Below are positions 24,132-32,552 of a stretch of 32,552 nt of DNA, in pieces; the stretch's first letter is position 1; each line of letters opens with the position of its first letter. A program made the position numbers and the translations under genes. The notes beneath the pieces are model-generated. The model was not told the DNA's origin and did no database searches. It was given only the letters and a program-made list of their open reading frames with translations. Origin of the DNA: Candidatus Staskawiczbacteria bacterium (GTDB lineage: Bacteria > Patescibacteriota > Minisyncoccia > Minisyncoccales > Staskawiczbacteraceae); assembly GCA_903839895.1 (NCBI GenBank), contig CAIMDW010000004.1, positions 1 through 32,552 of the forward strand, written 5' to 3'.

Positions 24132-25940
24132 TTAATTTTGCGCTTGTTCTATTTTCCTTTTCGCTTCGCGTTTTATCGCCACTTCCTGAGGATTTGTCGT
24201 GATAATATTGCTTTCCGTCGGACTGGCGACTACCGCCAGATACACGTGCTTTCTGCCTGCAAAAAATAATCCTTCGCCAACTGCCGCATCAATCAATAAA
24301 TACTTTTCCTGCTCGGTCAGATTAAAAGTTTGCTGGACAGCTTCAATATCAGCAGTAGACTGCTTCATTAAAAATTGCAAAGACGAGTTAGTAATAATTG
24401 CTTTCCCATAAGCTGATCCTGCAAAATCAGCCACGTTCTGGGTGATAGTTGTCACTCCCAGCCAATATTTTCTGCCTCTTTTTGCCAATCCAAAAAGAAA
24501 AGATGCTCCGTCTTCTGTCTGCATCAGCCACCAAGCTTCATCAATAACCAAAATTCTTTTCTTTAAATTAGACCTGACAATATTCCATATATATCGCATA
24601 ATTATATACAAAGCAATCGGCCTCAACGAATCTTCCATATCCCTTATTCCAAAAACCACAAAGCTTTTATCCATTTTAATATTGGACTGCTGGTTGAAAA
24701 AATCCGAAAAAGTTCCTTTGGTGAATTTGCCGATTCTTTTTACCAATGATTCCGTGCCAGTCATACTTTCCAAAACTTCCTGAAAATCCGACATTAAAGG
24801 CGTGTTTTGCGCCCAGGTGGCAGGATCCGATTGCGGAGTAATGTCTCTTATGGCATAAGTCTGCGTAAGCGCTTCGTCTAAAACGCTGTCTTCTTCTGCG
24901 CTTAATCCGCCAAGCATAATGCGCAAAAGCCCAACCAGGTTTATAACGTTAGATCTCAAAACGTCTTCAGGATTGTCATCTGGCCCGGGAAGCGGCAAAT
25001 CAAAAGGGTTCAAATGGTTTGGACTAGTCAAAGAAATTTTCAAAAATGCTCCACCTACGGCATCTGCCAAATATTCATATTCGTTTTCAGGGTCGACAAT
25101 TATACAGTCTACTCCCTGCATCAAATACCTTAAAATTTCCAGCTTGATGGCAAAAGATTTTCCGGCTCCAGATTTGGCAAACACTACCATGTTTGCATTT
25201 TCCAAACTGAACCGGTCAAACAAAACCAAAGAATTATTATGCCTGTTTACGCCGTACAAAATTCCTTCGTTTGAACTCAAGTCAAAACAAATAAATGGAA
25301 AGCAAGTGGAAAGGGGGGCCGTATCCATTGGCGTATGCACTTCAATCAAATCCATTCCATAAGGGCTGGTGGAAATAAATCCTTCCTTCTGCTTGAACAA
25401 AGCCGGTTTTATATAAATTAATCTCGATTCAAAGATAGATCTTAAGGTTAATTCTGTGTCGCGCAATTCTTTTTCGGAATTTTCGTAAACCGTAATATAA
25501 AGCCCCAGGCGGAACATTTTTTCCTGGGCCGTCATTAAATTATCTCGCAAAGTTTCAATGTCTTTGTAGGCTGTTTCCAGTGCAGGATCACGGATTAATC
25601 CTTTTTCTTCCCTTTCCAAAATTTCAGAAGAAACTTCGGTGACTTTTTTCCTTAATTTTTTTAAAATCAGTTCCGAGCTGACAGGATGTATGAAAAACGA
25701 GATATCCATTGGGGTCGACAAATCAATCACGGGAGAAAACCAGCCTGTATTCAAATACCTGGGATATGAAAAAACAAAAAAAGATTTAGCAAATCTTTCC
25801 CCCAGTTTTATATGGTCTTGCAAGACTCCAATATACGGGGGCGCAATTATGTCTTTTACGTCAAAAGACTCTTCCTGGAAAATTTTGTCTGTCAGGTCTT
25901 CTTCCTTTTTTTTACCGAAAATGCTGTTTAAAAATGCCAT
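24132..25940 (-). CDS. virB4: VirB4/TraC-family T4SS ATPase
   Basis: Walker A VFAKSGAGKSFAIKLEILRYL, VDPENEYEYLADAVGG, Walker B RILVIDEAWWLMQ, RKYWLGVTTITQNVADF, LMKQS. Confidence 0.93.
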   Translation of the reverse strand: MAFLNSIFGKKKEEDLTDKIFQEESFDVKDIIAPPYIGVLQDHIKLGERFAKSFFVFSYPRYLNTGWFSPVIDLSTPMDISFFIHPVSSELILKKLRKKVTEVSSEILEREEKGLIRDPALETAYKDIETLRDNLMTAQEKMFRLGLYITVYENSEKELRDTELTLRSIFESRLIYIKPALFKQKEGFISTSPYGMDLIEVHTPMDTAPLSTCFPFICFDLSSNEGILYGVNRHNNSLVLFDRFSLENANMVVFAKSGAGKSFAIKLEILRYLMQGVDCIIVDPENEYEYLADAVGGAFLKISLTSPNHLNPFDLPLPGPDDNPEDVLRSNVINLVGLLRIMLGGLSAEEDSVLDEALTQTYAIRDITPQSDPATWAQNTPLMSDFQEVLESMTGTESLVKRIGKFTKGTFSDFFNQQSNIKMDKSFVVFGIRDMEDSLRPIALYIIMRYIWNIVRSNLKKRILVIDEAWWLMQTEDGASFLFGLAKRGRKYWLGVTTITQNVADFAGSAYGKAIITNSSLQFLMKQSTADIEAVQQTFNLTEQEKYLLIDAAVGEGLFFAGRKHVYLAVVASPTESNIITTNPQEVAIKREAKRKIEQAQN

Positions 25941-25944
25941 AATG

Positions 25945-26598
25945 TTATTTTAAGAGTTCGGGCAGAATTTCAGGGTAATATCCCACTTCTGCCTGATCTG
26001 GGTGATGTATAGACCAGAAAAGCTCAATCAATTCGGGCGTGGTCAAAGGAATTGCTTCCAGCCCGCATCTTCGTAATCCGGTTGCCACATATTCCATTCT
26101 CTGCCAAAGCTGGGTTTTGCATCTTTCAAAATCTTCATCTTTCATTGCTTCTTGATTTGCGCCTTTATTGAAAGGATTCAGCTGTTTTCCAGCTCCCTTC
26201 ATTCCTAGCGCTTCTATAATATTGTAAGGGACCACTACATAAAAGCTTTTTGTCATTACCACGTCGCCCACAACCATATTTTTTATGAATTCGCGATAAG
26301 AAGCAGTCTGTTCCCGAAGCAAAGGGTTTGTCTGTTTGTCTTCCAAATCTTTTAAGCTGTCCAAATACGGAGTAATGTTTATATTCCTGGATTGGATTAC
26401 AATCTGGCAGAAGAAATCCAAAGAATTCAAAAAGCTTTGGAAGGCATAAATTACCGCTGTCTGTTCCTCTTCGGATTTCAACGCAAAATTTATGGAAGAA
26501 ACCATTAAAATTCCGCGGACGGAATTGTTTTTCAAAAGCAAAACTCCCTCCCTTATGTCTTTTACTTCCAAAAATTCTTGTGTTGCTGATTCTGGCAT
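25945..26598 (-). CDS. TraC N-terminal-like protein, stand-alone, directly upstream of virB4
   Basis: FLEVKDIREGVLLLKNNSVRGILMVSSINFALKSEEEQTAVIYAFQSFLNSLDFFCQIVIQSR; located between PrgI and VirB4. Confidence 0.75.
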   Translation of the reverse strand: MPESATQEFLEVKDIREGVLLLKNNSVRGILMVSSINFALKSEEEQTAVIYAFQSFLNSLDFFCQIVIQSRNINITPYLDSLKDLEDKQTNPLLREQTASYREFIKNMVVGDVVMTKSFYVVVPYNIIEALGMKGAGKQLNPFNKGANQEAMKDEDFERCKTQLWQRMEYVATGLRRCGLEAIPLTTPELIELFWSIHHPDQAEVGYYPEILPELLK

Positions 26599-26606
26599 AT
26601 TTAAAA

Positions 26607-27008
26607 TTATTTTGTGTCTATTGCTGTTTTAGTCCTTTTTAAATGGCTTGTCTGCGCCTGCAAGACCGGAGCAGTTTCAATTTTTTTAATTTGCGTGCGG
26701 GATATCGGCTTGAAAGGGTAGGGCGATTCTTTTTTCTTCCAAGTGTAATCTTTGCCATGCAATGAAAATCCTATTGCCCCCAAAATCATATCCAAAATTG
26801 GAGTCCCATTAACTGTTCCAAAAGCTAAAATTGCGGCCCCAATAAAAATTGTCCCGCCGAGTATGAAAAACAGAAACCGGGGGAGTATGAAATACAGAAA
26901 AAAGCAGGCCACTCCTGCTCCCACCAAATAGAAAAATTGCCTAAAGGAAATAAAGAAAGCTATCTTGCTTTCTGATTCGATAAATTGCGGAATAGGGTAT
27001 TGTTCCAT
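26607..27008 (-). CDS. PrgI-family T4SS membrane protein (VirB3-like position)
   Basis: MEQYPIPQFIESESKIAFFISFRQFFYLVGAGVACFFLYFILPRFLFFILGG...GTPILDMILGAIGF. Confidence 0.85.
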   Translation of the reverse strand: MEQYPIPQFIESESKIAFFISFRQFFYLVGAGVACFFLYFILPRFLFFILGGTIFIGAAILAFGTVNGTPILDMILGAIGFSLHGKDYTWKKKESPYPFKPISRTQIKKIETAPVLQAQTSHLKRTKTAIDTK

Positions 27009-27065
27009 ATTTTTATTTATTATATCACGTATAAAAAAGCACAAGCAAGAACACTTCTCAACATA

Positions 27066-27094
27066 TTGACAAGTAGTTTATAATATGGTATATT
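27066..27094 (+). promoter_or_regulatory. Sigma70-type promoter for the SPFH-like gene
   Basis: TTGACA (27066-27071)-N17-TATATT (27089-27094). Confidence 0.65.
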
Positions 27095-27163
27095 AAAAGA
27101 ATAAGAACATTAACATACACAGCTCATAGAGCTGTAATAATTTCTGATTCGGGAGATACGACA

Positions 27164-28354
27164 ATGGAATATCTGCTTTACGGATTGCTGTGGCTTGTGG
27201 GAATCATCGCCACGCCATTCGCGGTTTTTTTGGCAGGAAAGTACATTATTTTCTTGTTAGCCAAAGCTAATATCCTCTGGACAACCGTAGAACAAGGATG
27301 GTGCAAAATCGTCCTGAAATACGGCAAATACAGCAAGATAATCAACCCCGGCTTAAGGTGGCTTGGGCTTCCGGGGATAAACTCTCTTTATGCACGCAAA
27401 ATGAAGTTTTTGAAAAGCGTCATTAAAGAAGACGGCACTATTGCGGTGGAAATTCACAAGGATGAGAAAATTACGAGCTTTAAAACCACCAAATACCCCT
27501 ATGCTCTCCCTTTCAAGGACGAAGAGGATTGCCGAGGGTTGCCGCTTTCTGGCGTGCTGACGATTAACGGAAGCATGGCAGATGGCTTCAAGATGTTTTT
27601 CGTTGCCAGCGATTGGTATGCTACTATTGTCCTTTTGGCTCTGAGCTGCTTTCGCGATATCATCACTACAATTTCCTATGAGGAAATTACTGGGCAGTAT
27701 TCAAACCAAAAAGCGGCTACAAATGTTGTTAGGGAAAAGATTGCCGAACTTTTGTGGAAGAAAATGAATTCTCCACGCGAAGGCGACAAACTTTCGGTGG
27801 TTGACGAACTGCTGGAAATCTACGGATTCGAAGTGGATTCTGTGGAATTGGCAAGCATCGACCCGCCCGCCGAGTGGAGAGCCATCACTCTTGCGCCCTA
27901 TAAGGCTCAAAAGGAAAAAGAAGCGGCCGAAGAACAAGCCAAGGCCAGCGCTGCTCTTTTTGGTGACACCAATCTGGCCTTAAAAGACTGGATAATAGAC
28001 CATCCCGATGCTACCCAAGGCCAAATTGAGAACAGGCAAGCAGAATTGGCCCAAAGGGCGTACCTTAAAGCTGGGGGTCAGTACCAGCGAATCGAAGGCC
28101 TAGAGAATGCGCAATATGTCGGTTTCGGCGGCGGAAGAGGCGGCATGGGGTTTCTTGCCGGTGGCAAACAAGGCGGTTCCCGCAAAAGCAAAAGCGGCGA
28201 AAGAGGTTCTGCCAACGACGATCCGAAAGGCTTATTGAAAAAATCTCCAACTGAGCTTTCGGCCGAAGATCTCGCTGAACGTGACGAAATTGTGCGGAAA
28301 AGAGGCCAAAAGAACAAAGGGAAGTGGCGGCAAGAAGACGACGAAGAGGAGTAA
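27164..28354 (+). CDS. SPFH/band-7-like membrane protein with Gly-rich, charged C-terminal tail
   Basis: N-terminal hydrophobic helices; WTTVEQGWCKIVLKYGKYSKIINPGLRWLGLPGIN...SVELASIDPPAEWRAITLAPYKAQKEKEAAEEQAKA; tail GFGGGRGGMGFLAGGKQGG. Confidence 0.75.
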   Translation: MEYLLYGLLWLVGIIATPFAVFLAGKYIIFLLAKANILWTTVEQGWCKIVLKYGKYSKIINPGLRWLGLPGINSLYARKMKFLKSVIKEDGTIAVEIHKDEKITSFKTTKYPYALPFKDEEDCRGLPLSGVLTINGSMADGFKMFFVASDWYATIVLLALSCFRDIITTISYEEITGQYSNQKAATNVVREKIAELLWKKMNSPREGDKLSVVDELLEIYGFEVDSVELASIDPPAEWRAITLAPYKAQKEKEAAEEQAKASAALFGDTNLALKDWIIDHPDATQGQIENRQAELAQRAYLKAGGQYQRIEGLENAQYVGFGGGRGGMGFLAGGKQGGSRKSKSGERGSANDDPKGLLKKSPTELSAEDLAERDEIVRKRGQKNKGKWRQEDDEEE

Positions 28355-28360
28355 ACAAAA

Positions 28361-28400
28361 GGGCGGCATCGCTAATTGCGATGCCGCCCCATTTTTTTTG
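28361..28400 (+). terminator. Strong intrinsic terminator
   Basis: GGGCGGCATCGC-TAATT-GCGATGCCGCCC, 12-bp perfect stem, followed by T8. Confidence 0.92.
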
Positions 28401-28401
28401 C

Positions 28402-28860
28402 TTATCCTATTGGTTCTCTATATCTGTCAGATTTTGATGCTGGAGAAAGTGAAAAATCTTTTTCGGGCAATTTTCTTTTTGGTTTAGGTGTTTCAATTTT
28501 TTTAATTTGATCTTCATTTATTATATCTGGCAATTTATGTACGCCCGGAGATTCTATCTTAACTGCATTATTTTCTTTAAAATTTATCTCTTTTGCGAAC
28601 GGCAAAAACTTTTCTTTTAACTCTGATAAAATTATTTTCGCGTTTTCTTCGTTTGTTTCAAGATATTTTTCCAGCAAAGCCACAAAGCTATCCTCCGCTA
28701 TTTTTTTTGCATAAAGATCTTTGCAGGCGTTTACGACTGTTGTCAGTTTAGATTTTTCTGCAGAACTGTCGTTTTTAATTCCAAATCTTTTAAAAAGATC
28801 CAAAAAGATAGTTGCTCCGCTCGCGCCCTCAGGCAGGTCAAAAATTATTCTTTTTTCCAT
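28402..28860 (-). CDS. Hypothetical protein in the T4SS-like locus
   Basis: 152-aa ORF, soluble, charged C-terminus; 17 bp downstream of the VirB6-like gene. Confidence 0.6.
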   Translation of the reverse strand: MEKRIIFDLPEGASGATIFLDLFKRFGIKNDSSAEKSKLTTVVNACKDLYAKKIAEDSFVALLEKYLETNEENAKIILSELKEKFLPFAKEINFKENNAVKIESPGVHKLPDIINEDQIKKIETPKPKRKLPEKDFSLSPASKSDRYREPIG

Positions 28861-28876
28861 AATTAAAAATTTAATT

Positions 28877-30910
28877 TTATAATCCTGCGGCTATCATTTC
28901 GTTCCTCTTTTCATCCAGTTTATTATATTCTTCAATCGCTTCCATCGGCGTGCCCACTCCAGCATCAGAGGGGTCTAATAATCTCGGATATTTTGTTTTA
29001 AGCTTATTCATTTCATTCATTAATGTGTCCTTGCTAGTAGATATAGCATCAGCTTTAGCTCCCGACGTCATTTCCATTGCCTTTGTCATTTTTTTGACAG
29101 GAGTATATTTTGCAAAATTGCCGGATTTAAGCGTAGGAATGCTGTAATCCCTGATATCTTGGACACTGGCCCTTTCATATCCGTCTTTGGTAACTTCTTC
29201 TTTGGCTGTGTTTAATTGCGTTGAAGTTGCATTTTTTATGCCAACATTAAATTTGCCCCTAAGCTTTTCATTGACTAGATAATCGTTATCGGCGCGCTTG
29301 TTCGGGTCTTTCTTTTCCTCTTGGGACCTGACGCCAGTGGCTCCCAACACTTCCCCGAATTTAATCCTTCCCATCATCCTTTGATTTATTTGGGCCTGCT
29401 CATTTTCAGTCACATTTGTCATGTCAGCTATTTTTACTCCGCCAAATTTCTTTGCGGCATCGGTCAAATCATTATTATCTGAAACAGCTTTTATAGCAGC
29501 GCCGCCACGCAAACCTCGCCCAATCATAGCTTCTTTTTGTATCCTATCTACCGTGTTTATATCGCCTGAAGCTTTAGCTGCAGAATATTGCGTTGATATG
29601 TCTTTTGCCGCTTTATCCACACGCTGGGATTTTGCGGCGGCTGTTGAGCCTTCCTGCTTCCAGCCCATAACTTCTGAAAATCCGCCCAGCCGGTCTTTTG
29701 AAGCCTGAACCGCGTTTGAAACCTTGTTTCCTGTCCATTTATCTGCTGTCTTCAATGCTGCGCTGCTTCCTGCGGCTGCCGCTCCCATGGCAAATCCAAC
29801 TCCGCCGGTCACAGCTCCTCTTACGGCTCCCGCCGCAATGTCGGCGATTCCGCCGGTTTTGCGAATCATTTTATAACCGACTATAAGGAAAATGAATGAA
29901 ACAAACAGGAGAAAAATATTTACGTCACCGGTTGTGTTTCCCGCCACAATTGTTTGAGTAGCTAAATAAATGAAAAACGAACCGAAAACTCCTACAAAAC
30001 TCCATTTCAAAAAATTATCCCACCATTCCGACTGATATTTTTTCAGACGGGAAGAAGGGAACATCCAAAAAGCAAAAGCAATAGGCGAAAGTATATAAAG
30101 TACTGCAAGTATGGCATATCTGGCCGCAAATAAAATGGCCATAATTGCAAAAGTATAAGCCGCATATAATAGAATAACCATGAACATTGCACAGGCAAAT
30201 AAAAATTTACCAGGATCGTTTACAATATTTTCGTTGGCTACCTTCACAGAATCTGGATTATTCCCCGTGCTATTTAGCGAATTTTCCACATAAATATTAA
30301 TAGCGTTAGACAATGAATCAACATTTTGGCTGGTTTTTTCGTTTCCTAACAACCCATTCATGGTTATATTTGAAGCGTCTATGATAACTCCGCAAAATAA
30401 TCCTGAAAAATTGATTAAAAGAGCAACAACAATTATCCTTCCCAGGATTTTTTTTGCGGCATACTCCTGGATCCTTAAAGCTGTGGCAATTCCCACAATC
30501 ACAAAACCCAAAACAACAATCATGTCAGCAAGATCTCTGACTCTTCCCCAAACCAATGAAAAAGTCGGGTCATTGGTAATTGTGCGCTTTACAAAATCAG
30601 AGCTTAATACATATACCAGAGATTTTGAAGCTAGCCAAAAAGCAGCTTGACCGATGCTCATAAGGAAATATCCAAGCCCTAAAACTAAACTGGTTTTAAA
30701 ATCTGCTTGAGCGCCAGACACTGTTTGCCCAACTTTATGCGCTCCCCATAATACCCCACCCAAAGCGACTACCGCCCCCACTAAAAGATAAGTTCCAGAA
30801 ATTGTCAGAGCCAATCCCTTTTCCTTTTTTTCAGGGTCAAAAATCGGCGAGAAAAAATCTTTGATTTTTTCTTTAAACACGTAATATTTTGTGAATAAAT
30901 TTTTGACCAT
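28877..30910 (-). CDS. VirB6/TrbL-like polytopic membrane protein with long soluble C-terminal region
   Basis: Multiple TM helices (about 30-350), AARYAILAVLYILSPIAFAFWMFPSSRLKKYQSEWWDNFLKWSFVGVFGSFFIYLATQ, then Ala/Gly-rich and charged C-terminus. Confidence 0.78.
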   Translation of the reverse strand: MVKNLFTKYYVFKEKIKDFFSPIFDPEKKEKGLALTISGTYLLVGAVVALGGVLWGAHKVGQTVSGAQADFKTSLVLGLGYFLMSIGQAAFWLASKSLVYVLSSDFVKRTITNDPTFSLVWGRVRDLADMIVVLGFVIVGIATALRIQEYAAKKILGRIIVVALLINFSGLFCGVIIDASNITMNGLLGNEKTSQNVDSLSNAINIYVENSLNSTGNNPDSVKVANENIVNDPGKFLFACAMFMVILLYAAYTFAIMAILFAARYAILAVLYILSPIAFAFWMFPSSRLKKYQSEWWDNFLKWSFVGVFGSFFIYLATQTIVAGNTTGDVNIFLLFVSFIFLIVGYKMIRKTGGIADIAAGAVRGAVTGGVGFAMGAAAAGSSAALKTADKWTGNKVSNAVQASKDRLGGFSEVMGWKQEGSTAAAKSQRVDKAAKDISTQYSAAKASGDINTVDRIQKEAMIGRGLRGGAAIKAVSDNNDLTDAAKKFGGVKIADMTNVTENEQAQINQRMMGRIKFGEVLGATGVRSQEEKKDPNKRADNDYLVNEKLRGKFNVGIKNATSTQLNTAKEEVTKDGYERASVQDIRDYSIPTLKSGNFAKYTPVKKMTKAMEMTSGAKADAISTSKDTLMNEMNKLKTKYPRLLDPSDAGVGTPMEAIEEYNKLDEKRNEMIAAGL

Positions 30911-30922
30911 AAATACTTGTAA

Positions 30923-31501
30923 TTATATTTTTAAAAAATTCGGCAAAAACCGGTTGCTTTTTTTAAGATAACTGTCATAGTCTGAATTTGTTTTCCTAAT
31001 CTGATTTTCTTCAATCATGTAATGGAAATAAAGGCAAATATGGTTTAGACAGGCGAAAAAGAATAACGACGGGCTCAGCAAGCATAGGGCGCTTCCGAAT
31101 GTTATTGAAAAAAATATGTAATATGAAGGATGCCTGACGTATTTATATATGCTATCAAGGCTCTTGTTGTTTTTCGTCGCTATGCAGCTCGGAAAAGATT
31201 CCTCGAAAAAATTCACATAAATATAAAAAATAATGGAAAACAGGCAAAAGAATACTCCTATAAAAACAAAGAATGTGCTTAATGCTGGCAAGTTGCCAGC
31301 ATTATTTTCTATCAGCCTTTCAACTGTAAAAAAAATTGTCAGATAAAAGAAAATATAAAAAGGAATCGTAAGCGGCCACGCTTTATCGTGCTTATCCGGT
31401 ATGGCTTTTTTGATTTTTTTATTTGAGCTGTAAGAATTAAAAATGTAAAATACCCAGGCGATTGAAACAAATAAATATAAATAAGAATTGCTATCCAGCA
31501 T
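30923..31501 (-). CDS. Isoprenylcysteine carboxylmethyltransferase (ICMT/PEMT)-family membrane protein
   Basis: YKYVRHPSYYIFFSITFGSALCLLSP and IEENQIRKTNSDYDSYLKKSNRFLPNF signature arrangement. Confidence 0.75.
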   Translation of the reverse strand: MLDSNSYLYLFVSIAWVFYIFNSYSSNKKIKKAIPDKHDKAWPLTIPFYIFFYLTIFFTVERLIENNAGNLPALSTFFVFIGVFFCLFSIIFYIYVNFFEESFPSCIATKNNKSLDSIYKYVRHPSYYIFFSITFGSALCLLSPSLFFFACLNHICLYFHYMIEENQIRKTNSDYDSYLKKSNRFLPNFLKI

Positions 31502-31621
31502 ATTTATTCATTATAACACGAATTTAGAAACAAGAGTCAATGGATTAACTAACAATAAAAAAGCTCCGAAGGAATTACCCTTATAGAGCATTTGATCTAA
31601 CTAATATTCTATTCGATTAAG

Positions 31622-31930
31622 TCAATGGCTAGCTGGCGTCTTTTTATCATTTGGATTCGCGATTTTTATCGGGATTTTGGCACTCATTATTCGATCGACC
31701 ATTTTTCCCGGTTCATCTGAACCCATCCAGCGCAATGATTGGTCTTGGCTTGTGGCAGATTGTTGTCGCCGCAGAATGGTATCAGGAAATACGAAAGCGA
31801 ATAAAGCAAAGATGATAAGCAGAAGCACCAAAATAAAAAATGGGCCGTTTATCCGTTTTTTTTCCGCCATTTCCTTGAATAATGATTCTTTATCTTTTTC
31901 GGACAATTCTGACAGGGTGATGGTCGACAT
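31622..31930 (-). CDS. Hypothetical single-TM protein
   Basis: 102 aa with TM GPFFILVLLLIIFALFAFVF; strong SD AAGGAGGA 8-9 nt before the ATG. Confidence 0.65.
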   Translation of the reverse strand: MSTITLSELSEKDKESLFKEMAEKKRINGPFFILVLLLIIFALFAFVFPDTILRRQQSATSQDQSLRWMGSDEPGKMVDRIMSAKIPIKIANPNDKKTPASH

Positions 31931-31993
31931 GTTTTTTATCCTCCTTGGATAATAGGTTTTAAAATATTAGGAAATAAACAGTTCCCAATATGT

Positions 31994-32552
31994 CTAATTT
32001 AACAATACCACTGTAAAATTGGCTGTCAAGGAAATCCAGTCTGAAATGGTTAATGTTTCAGCTCTCTGAGTTGGCTGAATATTGTTTTTTGAAAGCCACG
32101 AGCTGACGGATTTTTTATCCAGACTTAAAGATTTGGCAAGGTTTCCCGCCAGCTGTTTTCGTGGTTGGACAAATCCGGCTTTTACGATTTTAAAAAACAA
32201 ATCTGGCTTAACCTCCGGCTTTTCTTTTTTTGGAATTATTTTTATTATGGCTGAATCAATTTTTGGCGAAGGCCAAAAGCTATTTTTTGAAACGTAGGAA
32301 ATAATTTTTGGGTCTGCATAAAATTGTACAGAAACGGCCAGCAAATTCATATCGGGAACTTTCGAACAGATTCTTTGCGCCACTTCTTTTTGCAGCATCA
32401 AGACAATTTCTTCAGGCTGATTTTTTTCCTCCAAGAATTTTCTGATTAGCGGGGAAGTCAGGTAATAAGGGATATTGGCAACCAGCTTATATTTTTCGGG
32501 AATGTCTTTAAATTTTAAAATATCGCCATTTATCACCTCTATATTATTTAAG
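31994..32552 (-). CDS. rsmA: 16S rRNA (adenine(1518)-N(6)/adenine(1519)-N(6))-dimethyltransferase, partial (5' end outside window)
   Basis: IEVINGDILKF, LVANIPYYLTSPLIRKFLE, VLMLQKEVAQRI, FWPSPKIDSAIIKI, FVQPRKQLAGNL; frame open to the window edge. Confidence 0.94.
   Translation of the reverse strand, partial: LNNIEVINGDILKFKDIPEKYKLVANIPYYLTSPLIRKFLEEKNQPEEIVLMLQKEVAQRICSKVPDMNLLAVSVQFYADPKIISYVSKNSFWPSPKIDSAIIKIIPKKEKPEVKPDLFFKIVKAGFVQPRKQLAGNLAKSLSLDKKSVSSWLSKNNIQPTQRAETLTISDWISLTANFTVVLLN

Noticed and set aside
18782-31501. Interpretation of the T4SS-like cluster as an integrative conjugative element
   Set aside because: No relaxase, coupling protein, integrase or direct-repeat att sites seen, and the flanks are core genes; not excluded beyond the window.
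1-32552. CRISPR array, rRNA operon, transposase or prophage genes
   Set aside because: No regularly spaced repeats, rRNA-like sequences, transposase motifs or phage structural genes were recognised.

Overview
The window looks like a chromosomal segment of a Candidate Phyla Radiation (Patescibacteria, probably Parcubacteria-like) genome. This assignment is inferred from gene content: a short ~503-aa IF-2, compact gene packing, a DUF4446-like protein, and a PrgI/VirB4/VirB6 cluster with pilin-like membrane proteins. The left two-thirds is mostly housekeeping: an Nramp transporter, small membrane/ferritin-like genes, rbfA-infB, a GH18-like protein, a dihydrouridine synthase, recQ, an HtrA-like protease, an ABC-2 exporter, a cupin, a ZIP transporter, rny, clpP, tig, and eight tRNAs (Leu, Cys, Ser, Arg, His, Arg, Pro, Gly). 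The right third (about 18.8-31.0 kb) is a type IV secretion/pilus-like locus between tig and rsmA. It has PrgI, a separate TraC-N-like protein, a VirB4 ATPase, a VirB6/TrbL-like protein, and three tandem proteins with VirB2-like N-terminal membrane modules and very large, partly Cys-rich ectodomains. An SPFH/band-7-like gene lies on the opposite strand inside it. I consider that locus the best candidate for an under-described system. Other points of interest are a ~45-bp block shared upstream of two genes, a perfect 21-bp inverted repeat with a GC-rich loop, a palindrome at a putative leaderless promoter, and a ferritin-like domain resembling the one fused to the Pyrococcus encapsulin. No alignments or searches were run; family assignments come from reading the translations.
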